NCBI GenBank assembly: GCA_002205965.3
Contig: NADL03000515.1
Span: 1 to 64,000, forward strand
Length of the DNA stretch: 64,000 nucleotides
Direction: 5' to 3'
From: Kappaphycus alvarezii
Lineage: Eukaryota > Rhodophyta > Florideophyceae > Gigartinales > Solieriaceae
Under the pieces are notes generated by a model. The model was not told the DNA's origin. It did no database searches and was given only the letters and a program-made list of their open reading frames with translations. Numbering within the stretch: the first letter of the stretch is position 1; every line of letters starts with the position of its first letter. The translations under genes were made by a program, and so were the position numbers. Positions 23,091-34,952 of the stretch are shown here, one piece after another.

Positions 23091-23432
23091 ATGGAACCCT
23101 GCGGGACAGCCGAATTGGCAGAACTCGACAAGCTGAAGACCTTCGACTGCTCATTGAGAGCTGCGTTTAACCTGACCTCGGACGCTACTTTTCCAAAGGT
23201 CGGTTTTCACTTTGTTCCGCTCGCTTTCGACTCTTTCGCCGCGCCCTCTAAGTCATCCTCCGGAGTAATTGAGACGCATGCGAAATTGATATCGCGACGA
23301 CTGTTCTGTACACCAGCGGCGGCCCTTGACAACCTGCGGCAACGAATCTCATCGATAAAATGGTCTACCTTTGCAACATCGATTCTACCGCGTACTCTCA
23401 AGCTAGGCAGCGACGAACTTCAACTATCTTAG
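23091..23432 (+). CDS. Unrecognised open frame in duplicated flank
   Basis: It has 113 codons from an ATG, with no family recognised. The translation has no clear signal peptide, domain or repeat. It is preserved unchanged in the second duplication unit (28120-28461), but the units are too young for that to mean selection. It may be part of a LINE 3' region. Low confidence as a gene. Confidence 0.15.
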   Translation: MEPCGTAELAELDKLKTFDCSLRAAFNLTSDATFPKVGFHFVPLAFDSFAAPSKSSSGVIETHAKLISRRLFCTPAAALDNLRQRISSIKWSTFATSILPRTLKLGSDELQLS

Positions 23433-23634
23433 CAATTTCGGCCAGGCTTGTACGCCTCTCATAAAACATGAAGTAAAGAGGGGAAATTTGGGGTGTTTTT
23501 AATCCATGAAAAATATGGTCAGCTGTTCCCTGAGGGATGTCGTGATGTGGGTAAAGGCTTAAAATGTAATGGATTGGCATGAAGCCGTCAAACAGGCACG
23601 CCGCATTGGATAGCTGCCGCAGCGGCATGACGCT

Positions 23635-26600
23635 CCCCTTCATCACACCATGAACCCGACTTCGACTTCCACCCCGGAGATGGTGAGGACTCTGACGATG
23701 AAAGTGCCAACTCCGTTCACTTCGCTGACCATGACGATGAACGAGATATCAACTTCGTCTCTGCCTTCACATCCTCGCTGCATGAGCAACTATGCGACAA
23801 TGCAATTCGTCACTCACTCCGTGCCGAACCCAACCCAATTGTCTATGACCATGCTGCTGAAGAGATCAACACATCTGATCTTATATCAATGTGGTCCAAG
23901 GCACGCCGTCGGAAGTTGATGAAGCGAGCAGGGAAATGTCGCAAGCGAGAAATCATTGTCGAGGATCCTAGAGGTGTACTCAAACCGATCAATCATGCCA
24001 TCTACAGCGAAGACGACTTCATAGGAATATGCACGGATATTGGAGCTTCTACTGCTTGCTCTGGCCTGGATCAGTACAAGGCCTACTGCAAGGTGAAAAG
24101 TTCTCCAGTTCAACTGAGACCCTCATCACACATTCTAAAGTTCGGTGGTAAGCGACACAGGTCTCTGGGAATTTCAACCATCCGCGTACCTATTTCAGAC
24201 AGTGCTTTCTTCCAGTACGAGTGCGACGTTGTTAAGGTTGATGTACCAATGCTACTGGGACTCCGTCAAATGGATGCGAATGGTGTTTACGTGAATAACA
24301 TCACCCGGCAACTCATTCACCACTACGATGGATGGACCCTCCCCCTAGCTCACATCAACGGTTATCTATTCATTCAGTTAGACCACGAAGTGATGTTCAC
24401 GGAAGCAGAGCTGCGAAAGCTTCACTGGCAATTCTTTCACCCCAGTGTCGCCCGTCTATATGGACTACTGAAGCGAGCAAGACCTGAAGAGGTAGGACCT
24501 GAAACGAAGAAGGCTATACAGGAGATCACAGACGCTTGCAAGACATGTACCGAGCTGAAGCGGCGACCGTTACCCTTTGTTGTTTCTATTCCTGAGGAAG
24601 GCCTTGTATTCAATCGAAGCGTAATCATTGATCTCTACTACCTGGACGGACGCCCTACCCTTTCGATCATCGACAAGGATACTAGCTACTTGGCCTCTAA
24701 CTTCCTCCCCAACATCACTACGGAAGCTGTATGGAGTTCCTTCCTTCTCACATGGGTTAACACTTATGCTGGATGGCCTGATGCAGTGTCACGAGACTCT
24801 GGATCTCAACTTCGCTCCCGCAACTTTCAGCAGTATCTTGAAGGCTCAGCTGTCGCGTTCAACGCAACTGGTGTAGAGTCTCATCACTCCTTGCGCAAAG
24901 GCGAACAAGTTCATGACTCTATCCGACGCACCTACAAGAAGGTTCGGGCAACCTTTCCGACCGTCTCCCAAGAACATTCACTAAGCATTGCCGTCAAAGC
25001 ATACAATGATACGGCTAATGTTAATGGACTCTTCCCATCGTTGTTGGTCTTCGGGATCATGCCACGTATCCACATTGGTAACGAGGAGCTACCTGATGAA
25101 GAGACCCGTTTCAAAGCAATGACCGAAGCACGGAATGAGATGGAGACCATTATGAATCAGCGTCGAATCGACAAGGCACTTAAGAAACGGACACCTTCCG
25201 CTGCAAACCGCACCTACCAACCCGGCGATGAAGTAATGTTCTATCGTGAACGTTACCAAGAGCAGAATGTGAACAAGTGGGTCGGACCTTTCAAGGTTAT
25301 CAAGCAAGTGAAAAAGATTTTGACCGTGAAGGACAAGGAACGCGAAGTGGAGTACAACATCGATCAAGTCAAGCCTTACATTTTTCCTGCTGTACAGTTC
25401 GCGAATGTTCTTAGCGATGCCTTGTCAAACCTGCACAGAGACACGAAAGATATCTTCATCACTGAAATTCTTCCCATCAATGATCCTCGTGTTAAGGACC
25501 CACGCTTCGCAGAAGCCAAACTCAAAGAGCTTCAGGGACTCATTAGTCGCGGCATGTTCAAGGTTTGTCTCAAGAAGGACATTCCAAAAGATGCAAACAT
25601 TCTGGGTACTCGTTTCGCTCTCACGATCAAGAATCTAGAAACTGATGAACCTCTCTTCAAGGCTCGTCTGATTTCACAAGGTCACAAGGATAAGGACAAG
25701 GACTTTATCATCAACTCCGTCACTACGTTGCACAAGCATAATGTTCGTCTTATGGCCTGTATTGCTGCTACCTTTGGTTTTGATATGTTTTCTCAAGATG
25801 TCACTCAAGCATACACCCAGGCAACGTACTAACTACTTCGGGACGTCTTCATACGCCCTGTTAAGGAATTCCGTGACATGATGAAACTTCCTGCAGGTGC
25901 CCTATTGAAACTGCTGGTACCTCTCTACGGAACCCCAGATGCTGGAGACTATTGGGAACTGACCTTCAAAAACCATAACACGGAGGACTTACAGATGAAG
26001 CCCACCGTAATGGACAGTAGTCTCTTTGTCCACCATACTGAGAAGGATGGGAAGAAATTTCTGAACGGACTCTCTGGTACTGTTGTTGATGATGCATTAC
26101 AATTCGGAACAGAGGATTTCAAGAAGCTTACCGAATTGACTGGTCAGAAATTTGATTCAAAGCCTCGTGAATATGGAAGTACAAACTTCACTGGAATCCG
26201 TATCAAAAAAACCGGAAAAGCGTTTCACATGTCAAAAATTGACTATATCAACAAACATAAGCCTCTTTCGAAAGACTGTTCGATGACCGACTTCCGTTCA
26301 TCCAGAGGTGGTATCTCATGGATCCTACACACCAGACCGGACATCGCGTTCAACATCGCTCAACTTTCACAAGTCACGGAAGATGAGCTAGATGATGAAG
26401 CAGTTCGCGCGGTGAACAAGGTCGTCACCCATCTACAGAGTACCAAACATCGCACCATGAAGTTTGTACCCCTGTACATCGAATCATTGCACGTCGCTGT
26501 GTACACTGATAGCTCCTTCGCGAAAATTTTGGACCTCACATCACAATTAGGCGTTGTAGTGCTGCTTGCGGATTGCAAAAAAAGCTGCAACCTTCTTCAT

Positions 26601-27306
26601 TACAACTCATACAAAGCACGTCGTGTTACGAGATCTGTCCTTGGAGCAGAGCTTTACTCCTTCGCAGATGGATTTGATTTTGCTTTCTCAATGCAACACG
26701 ATCTCAACTTCATTCTCAACCGAGATGTTGCTATCAAGATGTACACTGACAGCAAGAGTCTTTTCGACATACTTGTTACCGCAGGTTAGACTTCCGAAAA
26801 GCGTTTGATGATTGACTTAAGTTCTCTTCGAGATGCATATGACAGAGGTGAAATATCGGATGTTGCTTGGATCAGATCCGAATTTAACCCCGCGGACGCT
26901 ATGACCAAGCTAATCAAGTCGGACGTTCTGGACAAAATCATGAACCATAACGTTATTGACCACCCCGTTGAACAGTGGGTCGTGAAAAAAACTGCAACGT
27001 CCATTGGTAGTTCAACTGCTTAGTCGCCTAAATTCGCGACAAAGTAGAGGGACTGTGTAAGCCAGTAGTTAGTCGACTCATTTAGGGCACACGTGTAGGA
27101 CGATTGTGTTGGTCGGCTCGTCGGTTTCCGCCGCTTGGCCCCGACGAACTTTTACCCATTACTTATACAGGGGCACATCTGCCCCCAGAGTAAAGAGGTA
27201 ACCGAAGGAACATCAACTGCATTTTATCAAGACATCGAACCACCGTTCTGTTGTGAGTTGCAGTTGCCCCTTCGTGTCCCAACCAGTCGTTGTCTACAAC
27301 AGTTGC
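23635..27306 (+). mobile_element. Truncated copia A copy made by the tandem duplication
   Basis: It contains protease, integrase, reverse transcriptase, RNase H, the 3' LTR (27054-27301) and the right target duplication GTTGC (27302-27306). It lacks gag and a 5' LTR because it starts at the duplication breakpoint. It shares the same breaks as the parent element, as expected if they predate the duplication. Confidence 0.93.
27054..27301 (+). repeat. Duplicated 3' LTR of copia A
   Basis: It is identical by eye to 22025-22272 and is followed by GTTGC and the same flank. With 16697-16943 it makes three LTR copies in the window, a substrate for unequal exchange. Confidence 0.93.
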
Positions 27307-27718
27307 TTTAAAAGGGATTAAGCGTATTTGATGTAAGCTTACACACTAGGAACTCAGCAGCGCGCCCAGATCACCTCAAATCCCGCGAGTGGTATGGTTT
27401 TGCTTCAACCGATAGGAATATGGAACTCTGAGGGTATGCTCTGCTCTGCCGTCCTACTTTTCAATCATTAAAACACACCAATTTTTCCCCTTTGCTGTGT
27501 TATAGTAAATGAACCAGCGTGTTCCCCCTATGCTCTGTCGGGGCCATCATGATACGAAGACATGCTGCGTCACAGAATGCTTCGAATGCGGCATGTCTAT
27601 TGACAGAACTGATTGTTACTTTTTAGTAGCTGTTCCATAGCACCTTCACTCTTGGCTAGGCTCCATTGGCATTCTAATAGATTGTTGAGGAAGAAGAGGA
27701 GAGACTATTGGAATATTT

Positions 27719-28014
27719 GAAGGCACGGGAGGAATACAGTACAGCGAATACTACAGACTGGACCTTCACCCCATGGTTGCTGATGTCTATGGTTGCATTG
27801 GACCCGGGTTTGATCAAGCTTTGCAACAAGTCGCCCACTTTCTCGCCAGCAAGCCTGGTACCTCTGTTGCCGCCGAGAAAGAATCGCTCGCGTTAGATTC
27901 GTATGCCTGGTTGTCCAATACGTTGCTACGTCCGTTAATCGGCGGCGTCTTGACCAGACCACCGAATTGGCCCCTGCTGTGTAGTCCCAGGCCCTGCGCT
28001 GTATGGCGCTAGCG
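27719..28014 (+). pseudogene. RLE-type LINE, C-terminal fragment (copy in unit 2)
   Basis: This is the duplicate of 22690-22985, offset by 5,029 bases, with the same reading frame and stop. See that entry for the family reasoning. Confidence 0.5.
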
Positions 28015-28119
28015 GTCTCCTGAGTATTGATCATTAAAGGTGATGCTTTCGTACAGTATTAAGAGAAATATTGTAGTTACAGTATTAAGCTGGCCCGATC
28101 TTACCTCAAAAAAGCTGCA

Positions 28120-28461
28120 ATGGAACCCTGCGGGACAGCCGAATTGGCAGAACTCGACAAGCTGAAGACCTTCGACTGCTCATTGAGAGCTGCGTTTAAC
28201 CTGACCTCGGACGCTACTTTTCCAAAGGTCGGTTTTCACTTTGTTCCGCTCGCTTTCGACTCTTTCGCCGCGCCCTCTAAGTCATCCTCCGGAGTAATTG
28301 AGACGCATGCGAAATTGATATCGCGACGACTGTTCTGTACACCAGCGGCGGCCCTTGACAACCTGCGGCAACGAATCTCATCGATAAAATGGTCTACCTT
28401 TGCAACATCGATTCTACCGCGTACTCTCAAGCTAGGCAGCGACGAACTTCAACTATCTTAG
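28120..28461 (+). CDS. Unrecognised open frame, duplicate
   Basis: This is the duplicate of the 113-codon frame at 23091-23432, with no differences seen. It is not recognised and may not be a gene. Confidence 0.15.
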   Translation: MEPCGTAELAELDKLKTFDCSLRAAFNLTSDATFPKVGFHFVPLAFDSFAAPSKSSSGVIETHAKLISRRLFCTPAAALDNLRQRISSIKWSTFATSILPRTLKLGSDELQLS

Positions 28462-28663
28462 CAATTTCGGCCAGGCTTGTACGCCTCTCATAAAACATGA
28501 AGTAAAGAGGGGAAATTTGGGGTGTTTTTAATCCATGAAAAATATGGTCAGCTGTTCCCTGAGGGATGTCGTGATGTGGGTAAAGGCTTACAATGTAATG
28601 GATTGGCATGAAGCCGTCAAACAGGCACGCCGCATTGGATAGCTGCCGCAGCGGCATGACGCT

Positions 28664-29358
28664 GTGTTAAGACTTCTTTGACCTTTGCGTAGGTGTCCAT
28701 TGCCCTCGTAGCGACGTTGCGTGCGACGTCGGTTAACAACGCTTGGACGTCCGGGTGCCATCCTCCGAGGGCAGAGATAGGGACGGGCACCAGCCTACTT
28801 CTGGCGGAAGACGCGATAAAGGACTCGTATCTTCTATTTTTCGCCGTTCTTGCTGCCTTGAGCGAAGTGAGTAGGTTGAAAGTCCTTACTCTCCTGTTCG
28901 AGATTCAATGCTAGTCTTTAGGCCCGGGGATGGGGTGCAGTACACCCAATCATTCGCACCGGGGAGCCCCATGTAGGCACGGAAGGCCTGCTGTATTTGT
29001 CGCCCACATCGATCTCTTCCTGCACCCGCTCGTGGATAGCGTCCGATGGTGTCTTCTGTGATGGTGTTTTGTTTGAGCAGAAGCAAATATGATTACACAT
29101 TATGACAAATCTTGGCTTTCTGCAAATTGCATAAAACGGACCGGTGTCATGCCTCCGCGCACTCTTCCGTTGGTCCTTAGCGGCCTTGTATTTACTGACC
29201 CTCAGCGGTAGTGATGGCCAGCACTATTTTTTAAAAAATTGTAGGTAGTGGTAATACATTTTGAACACCATAATAGTGCATGGCAATAATGGTGTCCCTG
29301 GGCTATAGTGCATATAGCGGCACTAGCAGGCAATTTCAGGGCACCCCTGTCTCCAGTG
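28664..29358. other. Mosaic DNA right of the duplication
   Basis: No confident gene. The minus strand from about 29086 to 28886 has an open stretch with QQAFRAYMGLPGANDWVYC that might be a retroelement fragment, but I cannot place it. Base composition is near 50% GC, like the LINE-rich parts of the window. Confidence 0.35.
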
Positions 29359-29510
29359 CCCCCTGGTCGCCAGTGCCCTTGGTCGCCAGTGCCCCTTGGT
29401 CGCCAGTGCCCCCTGGTCGCCAGTGCCCCCTGGTCGCCAGTGCCCCTTGGTCGCCAGTGCCCCCTGGTCGCCAGTGCCCCCTGGTCGCCAGTGCCCCCTG
29501 GTCGCCAATG
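29359..29510 (+). repeat. 17-bp minisatellite, nine units
   Basis: The unit is CCCCCTGGTCGCCAGTG, with a CCCCTTGG variant, one 16-base unit and a degenerate last unit; partial units lie on both sides. Because 17 is not a multiple of 3 and the unit contains no stop in any frame, long open frames appear on both strands. These are artefacts, not genes. The G-rich strand is GGGGGCACTGG. Confidence 0.95.
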
Positions 29511-30101
29511 CCCTTTGTACAGTGCCGTACAGTACTGGCAACGCTTCGGCTTTGACACAAGGCATCCTGCTATTCGGTAGCTAGGGCGTCCGCTGGAGCC
29601 TTCGGTTCAACTTTAACCCCCTTCCTGAACCCCGTAATTACACTGCTCAAGCTACGCCCCGGCCCACGCCGATGGCCCTTCAAGGTCATGGCCCACTGAA
29701 GGTCCCTTGGCCAGATATCCAACAAATGTTCAACCCACCAAGAAACCATTCCGGCGGCTTTTAGTAAAGGGATAAATAAATGTTCACTACACCAAGGCCC
29801 TTGGCAACGGGGACTAAGTAGGGTAAAAATGACCTTATTACTATGAAGGATCAATGACAGATGGGGTTGAGCTATAGATTACGGGGACGAGGTCTAATGC
29901 GCTTGGCGACTTATTTATCCAGGGGTGGAAGTTTTGGGTGTTTTACTGTTGGAAGAGATATCCGATTTATTCTGAGGTGAGAGGTTCTCTGAAACCAACT
30001 TCCTGTGGTATTAAGTTCGGCTCAAACCATGCCCCAACAAACAAATGGCGGTACACTTGAATAGTCTTGCCGCGAGGCGTGCAATGAAGGGAAATTTTGG
30101 G
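29511..30101. other. Mosaic DNA between minisatellite and open frame
   Basis: It contains GTACAGTGCCGTACAGTACTG just after the minisatellite (TACAGTA-rich words recur at 37.3-41.4 kb). A 94-codon minus-strand frame at 29854-29570 is unrecognised. 29921-29945 carries a partial copy of the GTGGAAGTTTTGGGTG-type dispersed motif. Confidence 0.35.
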
Positions 30102-30605
30102 TTATTTTAATGCATAGAAAATTTGGTCGGTTATAACGAACATAGTTTGCTGCGCCTCAACAATCGTAACAGCAATATGTGCGGCAGTGCCAGTCGCATT
30201 CCGGCTGGCGAAGTCTCGAGCAGCTTGGTTCCAGCCCCCCAATGTAGAAAGTGGGTGGGCAATGAAGCGATAACCAGGACCCTCCGGTCGGATTAGTTCG
30301 GTAAAACCAGTTTCCTTGCCAGGGCGGGCGTGGTAAAGGGGCTTGAACGAAAATCGTGCAAGGGACGGGAAGCGGGCAAGGTTCAAGGCATGAATGGCGG
30401 CTGCGTCATAACAGTCTATGCCCCCTTTCTCTTTAAGCCCCTTGATGTCTGAGCGAGCTTCATTGCCGCGTTTTGGGGGCTCGAGGACAGGTGTCGAGCG
30501 GCTACCTAACTTGCAAACCCCGAAACAGTTGCGCAGTACCTGGGAGGATGCATTCGCATATTGTAGTTCCACGACGGCCTGCACAAATGGTTCTGAAGAG
30601 TGCAA
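30102..30605 (-). CDS. Unrecognised 167-codon frame of a dispersed repeat
   Basis: The translation contains GLKEKGGIDCYDAAAIHALN, then GPGYRFIAHPLSTLGGW, and ends VITDQIFYALK. The ending recurs, usually followed by the same stop, on the minus strand at 37310-37245 and 41330-41265 (ITDHI..ALK) and, without the stop, at about 23530-23474 (ADHIFHGLK). The GPG..FIA.PLST block also recurs at about 16440-16385, just before the piggyBac-like transposase. It is therefore the C-terminal part of a protein carried by a dispersed element. I do not recognise the family; no catalytic motif is evident. The true start is unclear because the first 50 residues have no counterpart elsewhere in the window. Confidence 0.35.
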   Translation of the reverse strand: MHSSEPFVQAVVELQYANASSQVLRNCFGVCKLGSRSTPVLEPPKRGNEARSDIKGLKEKGGIDCYDAAAIHALNLARFPSLARFSFKPLYHARPGKETGFTELIRPEGPGYRFIAHPLSTLGGWNQAARDFASRNATGTAAHIAVTIVEAQQTMFVITDQIFYALK

Positions 30606-31017
30606 GCGTTTAGTAAAACCCCGCCTCCTGAATTCACTAGAGCTTACGGGCGCATTGAGTACTGCGTGTCTCTCGTTGTAAATCTGCTGGATCTCCGATT
30701 TGTACGCGGCTTTAACTGCCTCGCTTAGGGTTGTGGGCCACCATATCTTGTACTTACGGAGTGCCTAGTGTAGAGGCCGTAAGGTAACCTCATACTGCAT
30801 TTGAATAAAAGTTCACCTCTTCCTCACTTTAAGCCACATTGTATTGCCTCAGGGGAGGACAAAATTGCTTAACTTTCAAGAGAGGGTCCCGCATGGCCAC
30901 TATATAAAACAATCTTCATAGTACCACAGCTGCAGGAATATGCCCTGGAGCTCCTTCTCGCTCCCGGATAGCTGCATGTCCTTTATCTTCAGGGTTAGCA
31001 TGTGGAGCCATAGAAGA
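30606..31017. other. Spacer between open frame and LINE tail
   Basis: No gene seen. It ends at the (GAA)n tail of the minus-strand LINE. Confidence 0.4.
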
Positions 31018-31679
31018 AGAAGAAGAAGAAGACTTTACCAAGCAGGAAAGGGGGGCTAGCGGCCCTCAAAAGGGGAAACTGCCTTTCCGTATAGCGATAT
31101 ACTCAGCAACTCTGGACAGACCTCTTTCGGCACCGGAACCGGCAGACCCGTATATATCGAAGGCCATCGGGTGGAAGTCGATACGTAGTTCGGCGCAGAG
31201 GTGGCCATAGCGGAGAGATTTCGCGCGCTCAGATGCAGTAAGGGCAGCGAGGGGCGTGTGAATCCGCTGTTGAGCGTATGGAGCTGAGTGGGGTCTGATG
31301 ACAGTGACGTCGTAGCCCTGCGGGACGGGAGAGAACTGGACGTCATCGATGTAGGTGTCGAGGCGGCGGCGGGAGTTGGAGGGTCGGGGCAAGTCTTGCG
31401 GGAAGGTCCATTCCCGGACAGGGCGAATCCCAATTGATAAGCGTGATACCTCGGAAATGAGGCGGTCGCGAACACAACTGTGGCGCCGAATGGAGCCGTC
31501 GGCGCAGGGACAGACAGAGGCATGGTGTCCGTAGGAATGCAGGGTGGGGACAGTACGGAAGTGGGCGGCGGCGCAATAGGTGCAGGGTTGTGTGCCAGAG
31601 AAGATGGGGACACCAAGACGGAGGCAAACCATGGTTCGCCAGACTTCAGGAGCGGCCCGGGTACCGAGATGGCTCTGCG

Positions 31680-31978
31680 AAAGGGAGCAATAGGTTTGGT
31701 ATCAGCAAGTTGGCAGCAGCAGCGGTATCACAGTATCAAAAGAGGGATATCAAAATGTTCTTTACGCATGTGTGCTCACGTCTATCGTCTAGTTATTCTC
31801 TGTAGCTAGAGCTTTAATTAAGCAACCAATCCAGCGAGCAGCAGTTTCAACCATGAGTAAATCTTCAATAGAAAAGACCGTTAACAAATAATAGAACGAC
31901 GCGCAATCAACGGCGTCCTTTAAACAAATTACATCATCATTAGGAATCAAACAGAGTCACAGAACATCAGTTTCAATT
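31680..31978 (-). repeat. 3' LTR of copia C
   Basis: It is 299 bases and matches 36501-36799 with two substitutions. The limits are set by the CTGCG target duplication and the adjacent polypurine tract. The ends are AATTG...CCTTT rather than the usual TG...CA, so the exact terminus could be off by one or two bases. Confidence 0.88.
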
Positions 31979-32007
31979 CTCCCCCCTGTTTCTTCTTTGG
32001 CAGTTAT

Positions 32008-34835
32008 CTATCCTGAGAATTGATGGGAGTTTCGGTCCAACGCGTCTTCAAAGGAGAGTCCAAGTTCTCCTGAGTACATCGTCAGCTGTAGAGGTTGTAC
32101 CAATGGACTATTGGTTTTGGTCAACGGGTCAGCAATATTAACTTTTCCAGGTATCCAAAATATCCTGTTCACGTTATGGGTCTCAAATTCATAGCGAATA
32201 ACGCTAACATCTGCGCGAATCGAGCGGTCAATTGAGTTGCGACAGGTTGACAGAGTGTTAAACAGGTCCTTAGAGTCAAGAGCAACCATCAGATCCACAT
32301 CAGTATCAAGCAACACGCGATAAGCATTCACGAGCACTTTGCCTTCGTCAATTGCTTCACCTGCAGCGAGTATTTCAGCTGCTCCTATAGACTTTACGGG
32401 CCTCTTAGATTTGTGGGAGGACCATGACAAAGTGTGCCACACTGATCCACCTTTAAACTCTCCAATAAGCAAGCCAGCCATATATCCAAGCTGACCATAG
32501 TCAACAGTTCGACTTGCATCCGCAAATACAAGAACTGAGAGAGGGTACTGACCTTTCTCAGGTCGCTTGTATTTGATTGTTGTTCCCAACTTCTTTAGCA
32601 ATCTTAAAGAATTGATTTGCGTTATTAGATCACTGACTTTAGTTGACGGAACCTTTTGTTGGAGGTAACTAGCATGGAATGCACAAAAGGGGGATGCAGC
32701 AATTCCAAGCCATACAATTGAACTGTTCAGAGATCAAAATGAGCTGGTTTCGATTGCGTTAAGCATATTATTGCCTTCCTTCCTTCGCTGTCTCGAAATT
32801 GGGAAGGCTTCCAGTGCATTAAGCTTTTCATCGGCATGAATTTGGATGGTAAAATCCGAATCTTGTGTTATCATCAGGCCGTAGAAGTAGAAAGAGCCTG
32901 GTCCGTAAACAATAGTCCCAAGTTCATACTGCTTCTGTATCTTAACAATAATATCATGTATTACATCCGGTTCTCCTGCGAACAGCACATCGTCAACAAT
33001 TTTCACAGCAACAAGCTCGAGCATACCAGAAGATCTTCGCTTGTAGAAAAGCTGTGGGACATAAACAAGCTGCTTAAGCCCAATTTTAGCGAAAAGTATA
33101 TCACTATGTTCCTGCCATTTAGCGTTGGCATTGACTAGGCCGTACGAGGCAGTGAGAAGAAGCCAATACTTTCCTTTTCTTTGCTTTCACGCGAGAAAAT
33201 CACATATACATCGCGCTGTGCCTCTCCTGTTTGCAGAAATGCACTCCTAAAATCAATCTTTGCAAGGCACCATTGAAACATACTTGCAAGTGAGAGCAAA
33301 ATTCTTATGCCAATAGGCGGGCAGACGGCAGAGTCCGTCTTTAGTTGAGACTTCTCAGTATCCTTATTGCCATATGGAGCTATCCTGGCTTTCATCTTAA
33401 GCGTGCCATCATCATTTGGTTTCAATTTGTAAATAACATGGCTAGTGATTATGTTAGCACCTTGTGGAACTCTCGTTGCAGTAGTTGTCTTAACAGTTTT
33501 CTTGAATGCTTCCTCCTCACTTTCGTAGGCATTTTGGAGCGGAAAGCTGGGTAGACCTTGGGCATGATGTTGGAGAAACACGTTGTGTCCGAATGTGTCA
33601 AGGTAGCTACGAAGAACGTCTTGCTCAGAGCTAGTCGCCTCTTTTTCCGCAATAAAAGCATTATTCACATTAGTAGTATCACCAACACTGGAAGAAAAGC
33701 GCCACGTCTCATTTGACATGTCAAGCGTTTCTTTGTCACCATCGTCATAGTCAATATTGTATTTTTCATCGTCATTGTTGATTGACGAGACTTTGCCCGG
33801 GTAGAATGTATCATCTTCAGGCCAATACACTTCAATATTATCACCGACCTCAGGCATCTTGGAGAGCCTTTCGTCTTCATCATCTACCATCGTATCATCC
33901 TTAATATATTGTGTTTCATCTGATGGTCCTTCATTGTTATCGTCTGTCACTGTAGGCATATCACCTGCGGTGTCATCTGAGTTTTGTGTGCCTAGTTCGT
34001 CAATGTATGTATCAATATTTGAGGCAACAGAGTCGATGCCTTCCTGTATGGCACTTGCCAATGAGTCAGTAGGCAAAGCATGCCGAACGTCTTCAATGGC
34101 AGCCTGTATCTTGTTGTTGATTTTTCCTGGTACTGTAACAGTTCCAGTTTCTTTATCAAACGCTAAGACAATTTTCGGCGCAGACCACTTGCCTCTTTTT
34201 TCAAACTGCTCTTTCTTATATATTTGAACGGTGTCACCAGGGCTTACTGAAATGTCATGAACTGCCTTCGACTTGAGTATGCGATTCAGCTTTCGACTCG
34301 CGACTAAATCCTTGTGGGCTTCCAATATATCATCAGGAACTTTAACAGGTAGCGAGCCAATTTCCACAGGTCTAGTATAACCTTTAGCAAGCTCTTGAGC
34401 AGAGCAAACATCTGTTCCATAAAGATCGTTCGAAACTCTGAGAGCAGCTTGAATGATCATCCGTTCCTCCTTTTGGTTCTTCGGTTGGTACTCATCTTTC
34501 AAGCGCAAGTAGATATCACGTATTACCTTATGTTTTGATTCTAAAACATTTTTGTTATGTCGCCGAGGAGGGATAGGTCGAGATTCAATAGCATGACTTT
34601 TCAGGTATTCACCGAATTCGTCATTCCCAAAAGCTGGGTCAAACAGAACACTTTGTGGTGCCCAGAACTGACTTATCCATAAAGTTTCAAATAGCAGTAT
34701 GGCATCCGCCATGGACGTTGTATCAACGACATCACCGACAGAGTAGCGCGTAGTAGAGTCCATTATATGAAACACTCTATTGCCATCGAGATGGAGATGG
34801 TCAATACAAACCACGGTATTGAAGTCACGGCTCAT
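32008..34835 (-). other. Copia C pol region
   Basis: Integrase lies at 34835-34480, with IDHLHLDGNRVFHIMD, LFDPAFGND and LESKH carrying the D, D and E. A Tudor/SGF29-like module lies at about 33845-33700: GDNIEVYWPEDDTFYPG, then YNIDYDDGDKETL. Reverse transcriptase is at about 33600-32734 (CLAKIDFRSAFLQTGEA, VKIVDDVLFAG). RNase H is at about 32540-32070 (VFADASRTVDYGQLGYMAG, WIPGKVNIADPLTK). The parts are in standard copia order, and a few breaks separate them. Confidence 0.85.
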
Positions 34836-34952
34836 TGCACTTAGCGATACTTTCCTTGTATCAGCCGGTTTAGAGGTTACCGAACAACTGCTACACTCTT
34901 CCAGAGTATTAGCGAGATACTTCTTTACTTCAAGATTCCATAGCTTATTACG

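Larger units (their letters stand above)
18606..23634 (+). repeat. Tandem duplication, unit 1 (5,029 bp)
   Basis: This unit starts inside copia A pol and ends in the right-hand flank. Every position n matches n+5029 in unit 2. I count about nine single-base differences over 5,029 bases (about 0.2%). The unit contains most of pol, the 3' LTR, the target duplication and 1.36 kb of flanking DNA, so it is a segmental duplication, not a second insertion. Confidence 0.95.
22278..23634. other. Flank of copia A carried in the duplication
   Basis: This is host-side DNA after the target duplication. It contains a LINE C-terminal fragment (22690-22985), an unassigned frame (23091-23432), and, at about 23474-23530, a copy of the dispersed motif whose minus strand encodes ADHIFHGLK. 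The end (23634) joins directly to element sequence at the duplication junction. Confidence 0.7.
23635..28663 (+). repeat. Tandem duplication, unit 2 (5,029 bp)
   Basis: The junction is at 23634/23635: flank ending ATGACGCT is joined to element sequence CCCCTTCATC (equivalent to 18606). Only a single T is shared at the breakpoint, so it lacks substantial homology and looks like end joining or replication slippage. Unit 2 ends at 28663, where unique flank (GTGTTAAGAC) begins. Confidence 0.95.

Noticed and set aside
23635-27306. A second independent copia A insertion
   Set aside because: It shares the parent's right flank and target duplication, starts at a non-LTR breakpoint and lies at a constant 5,029-base offset, so it is a segmental duplication.
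29202-29584. Several long open frames on both strands with WSPVP/GALATRGHW-type repeats
   Set aside because: They are produced by the stop-free 17-bp minisatellite and are not genes.
31056-31616. Ser/Pro/Thr-rich 186-codon frame on the minus strand
   Set aside because: It overlaps, in another frame, the segment with zinc-finger and nuclease motifs (31632-31066), and has no motif itself.
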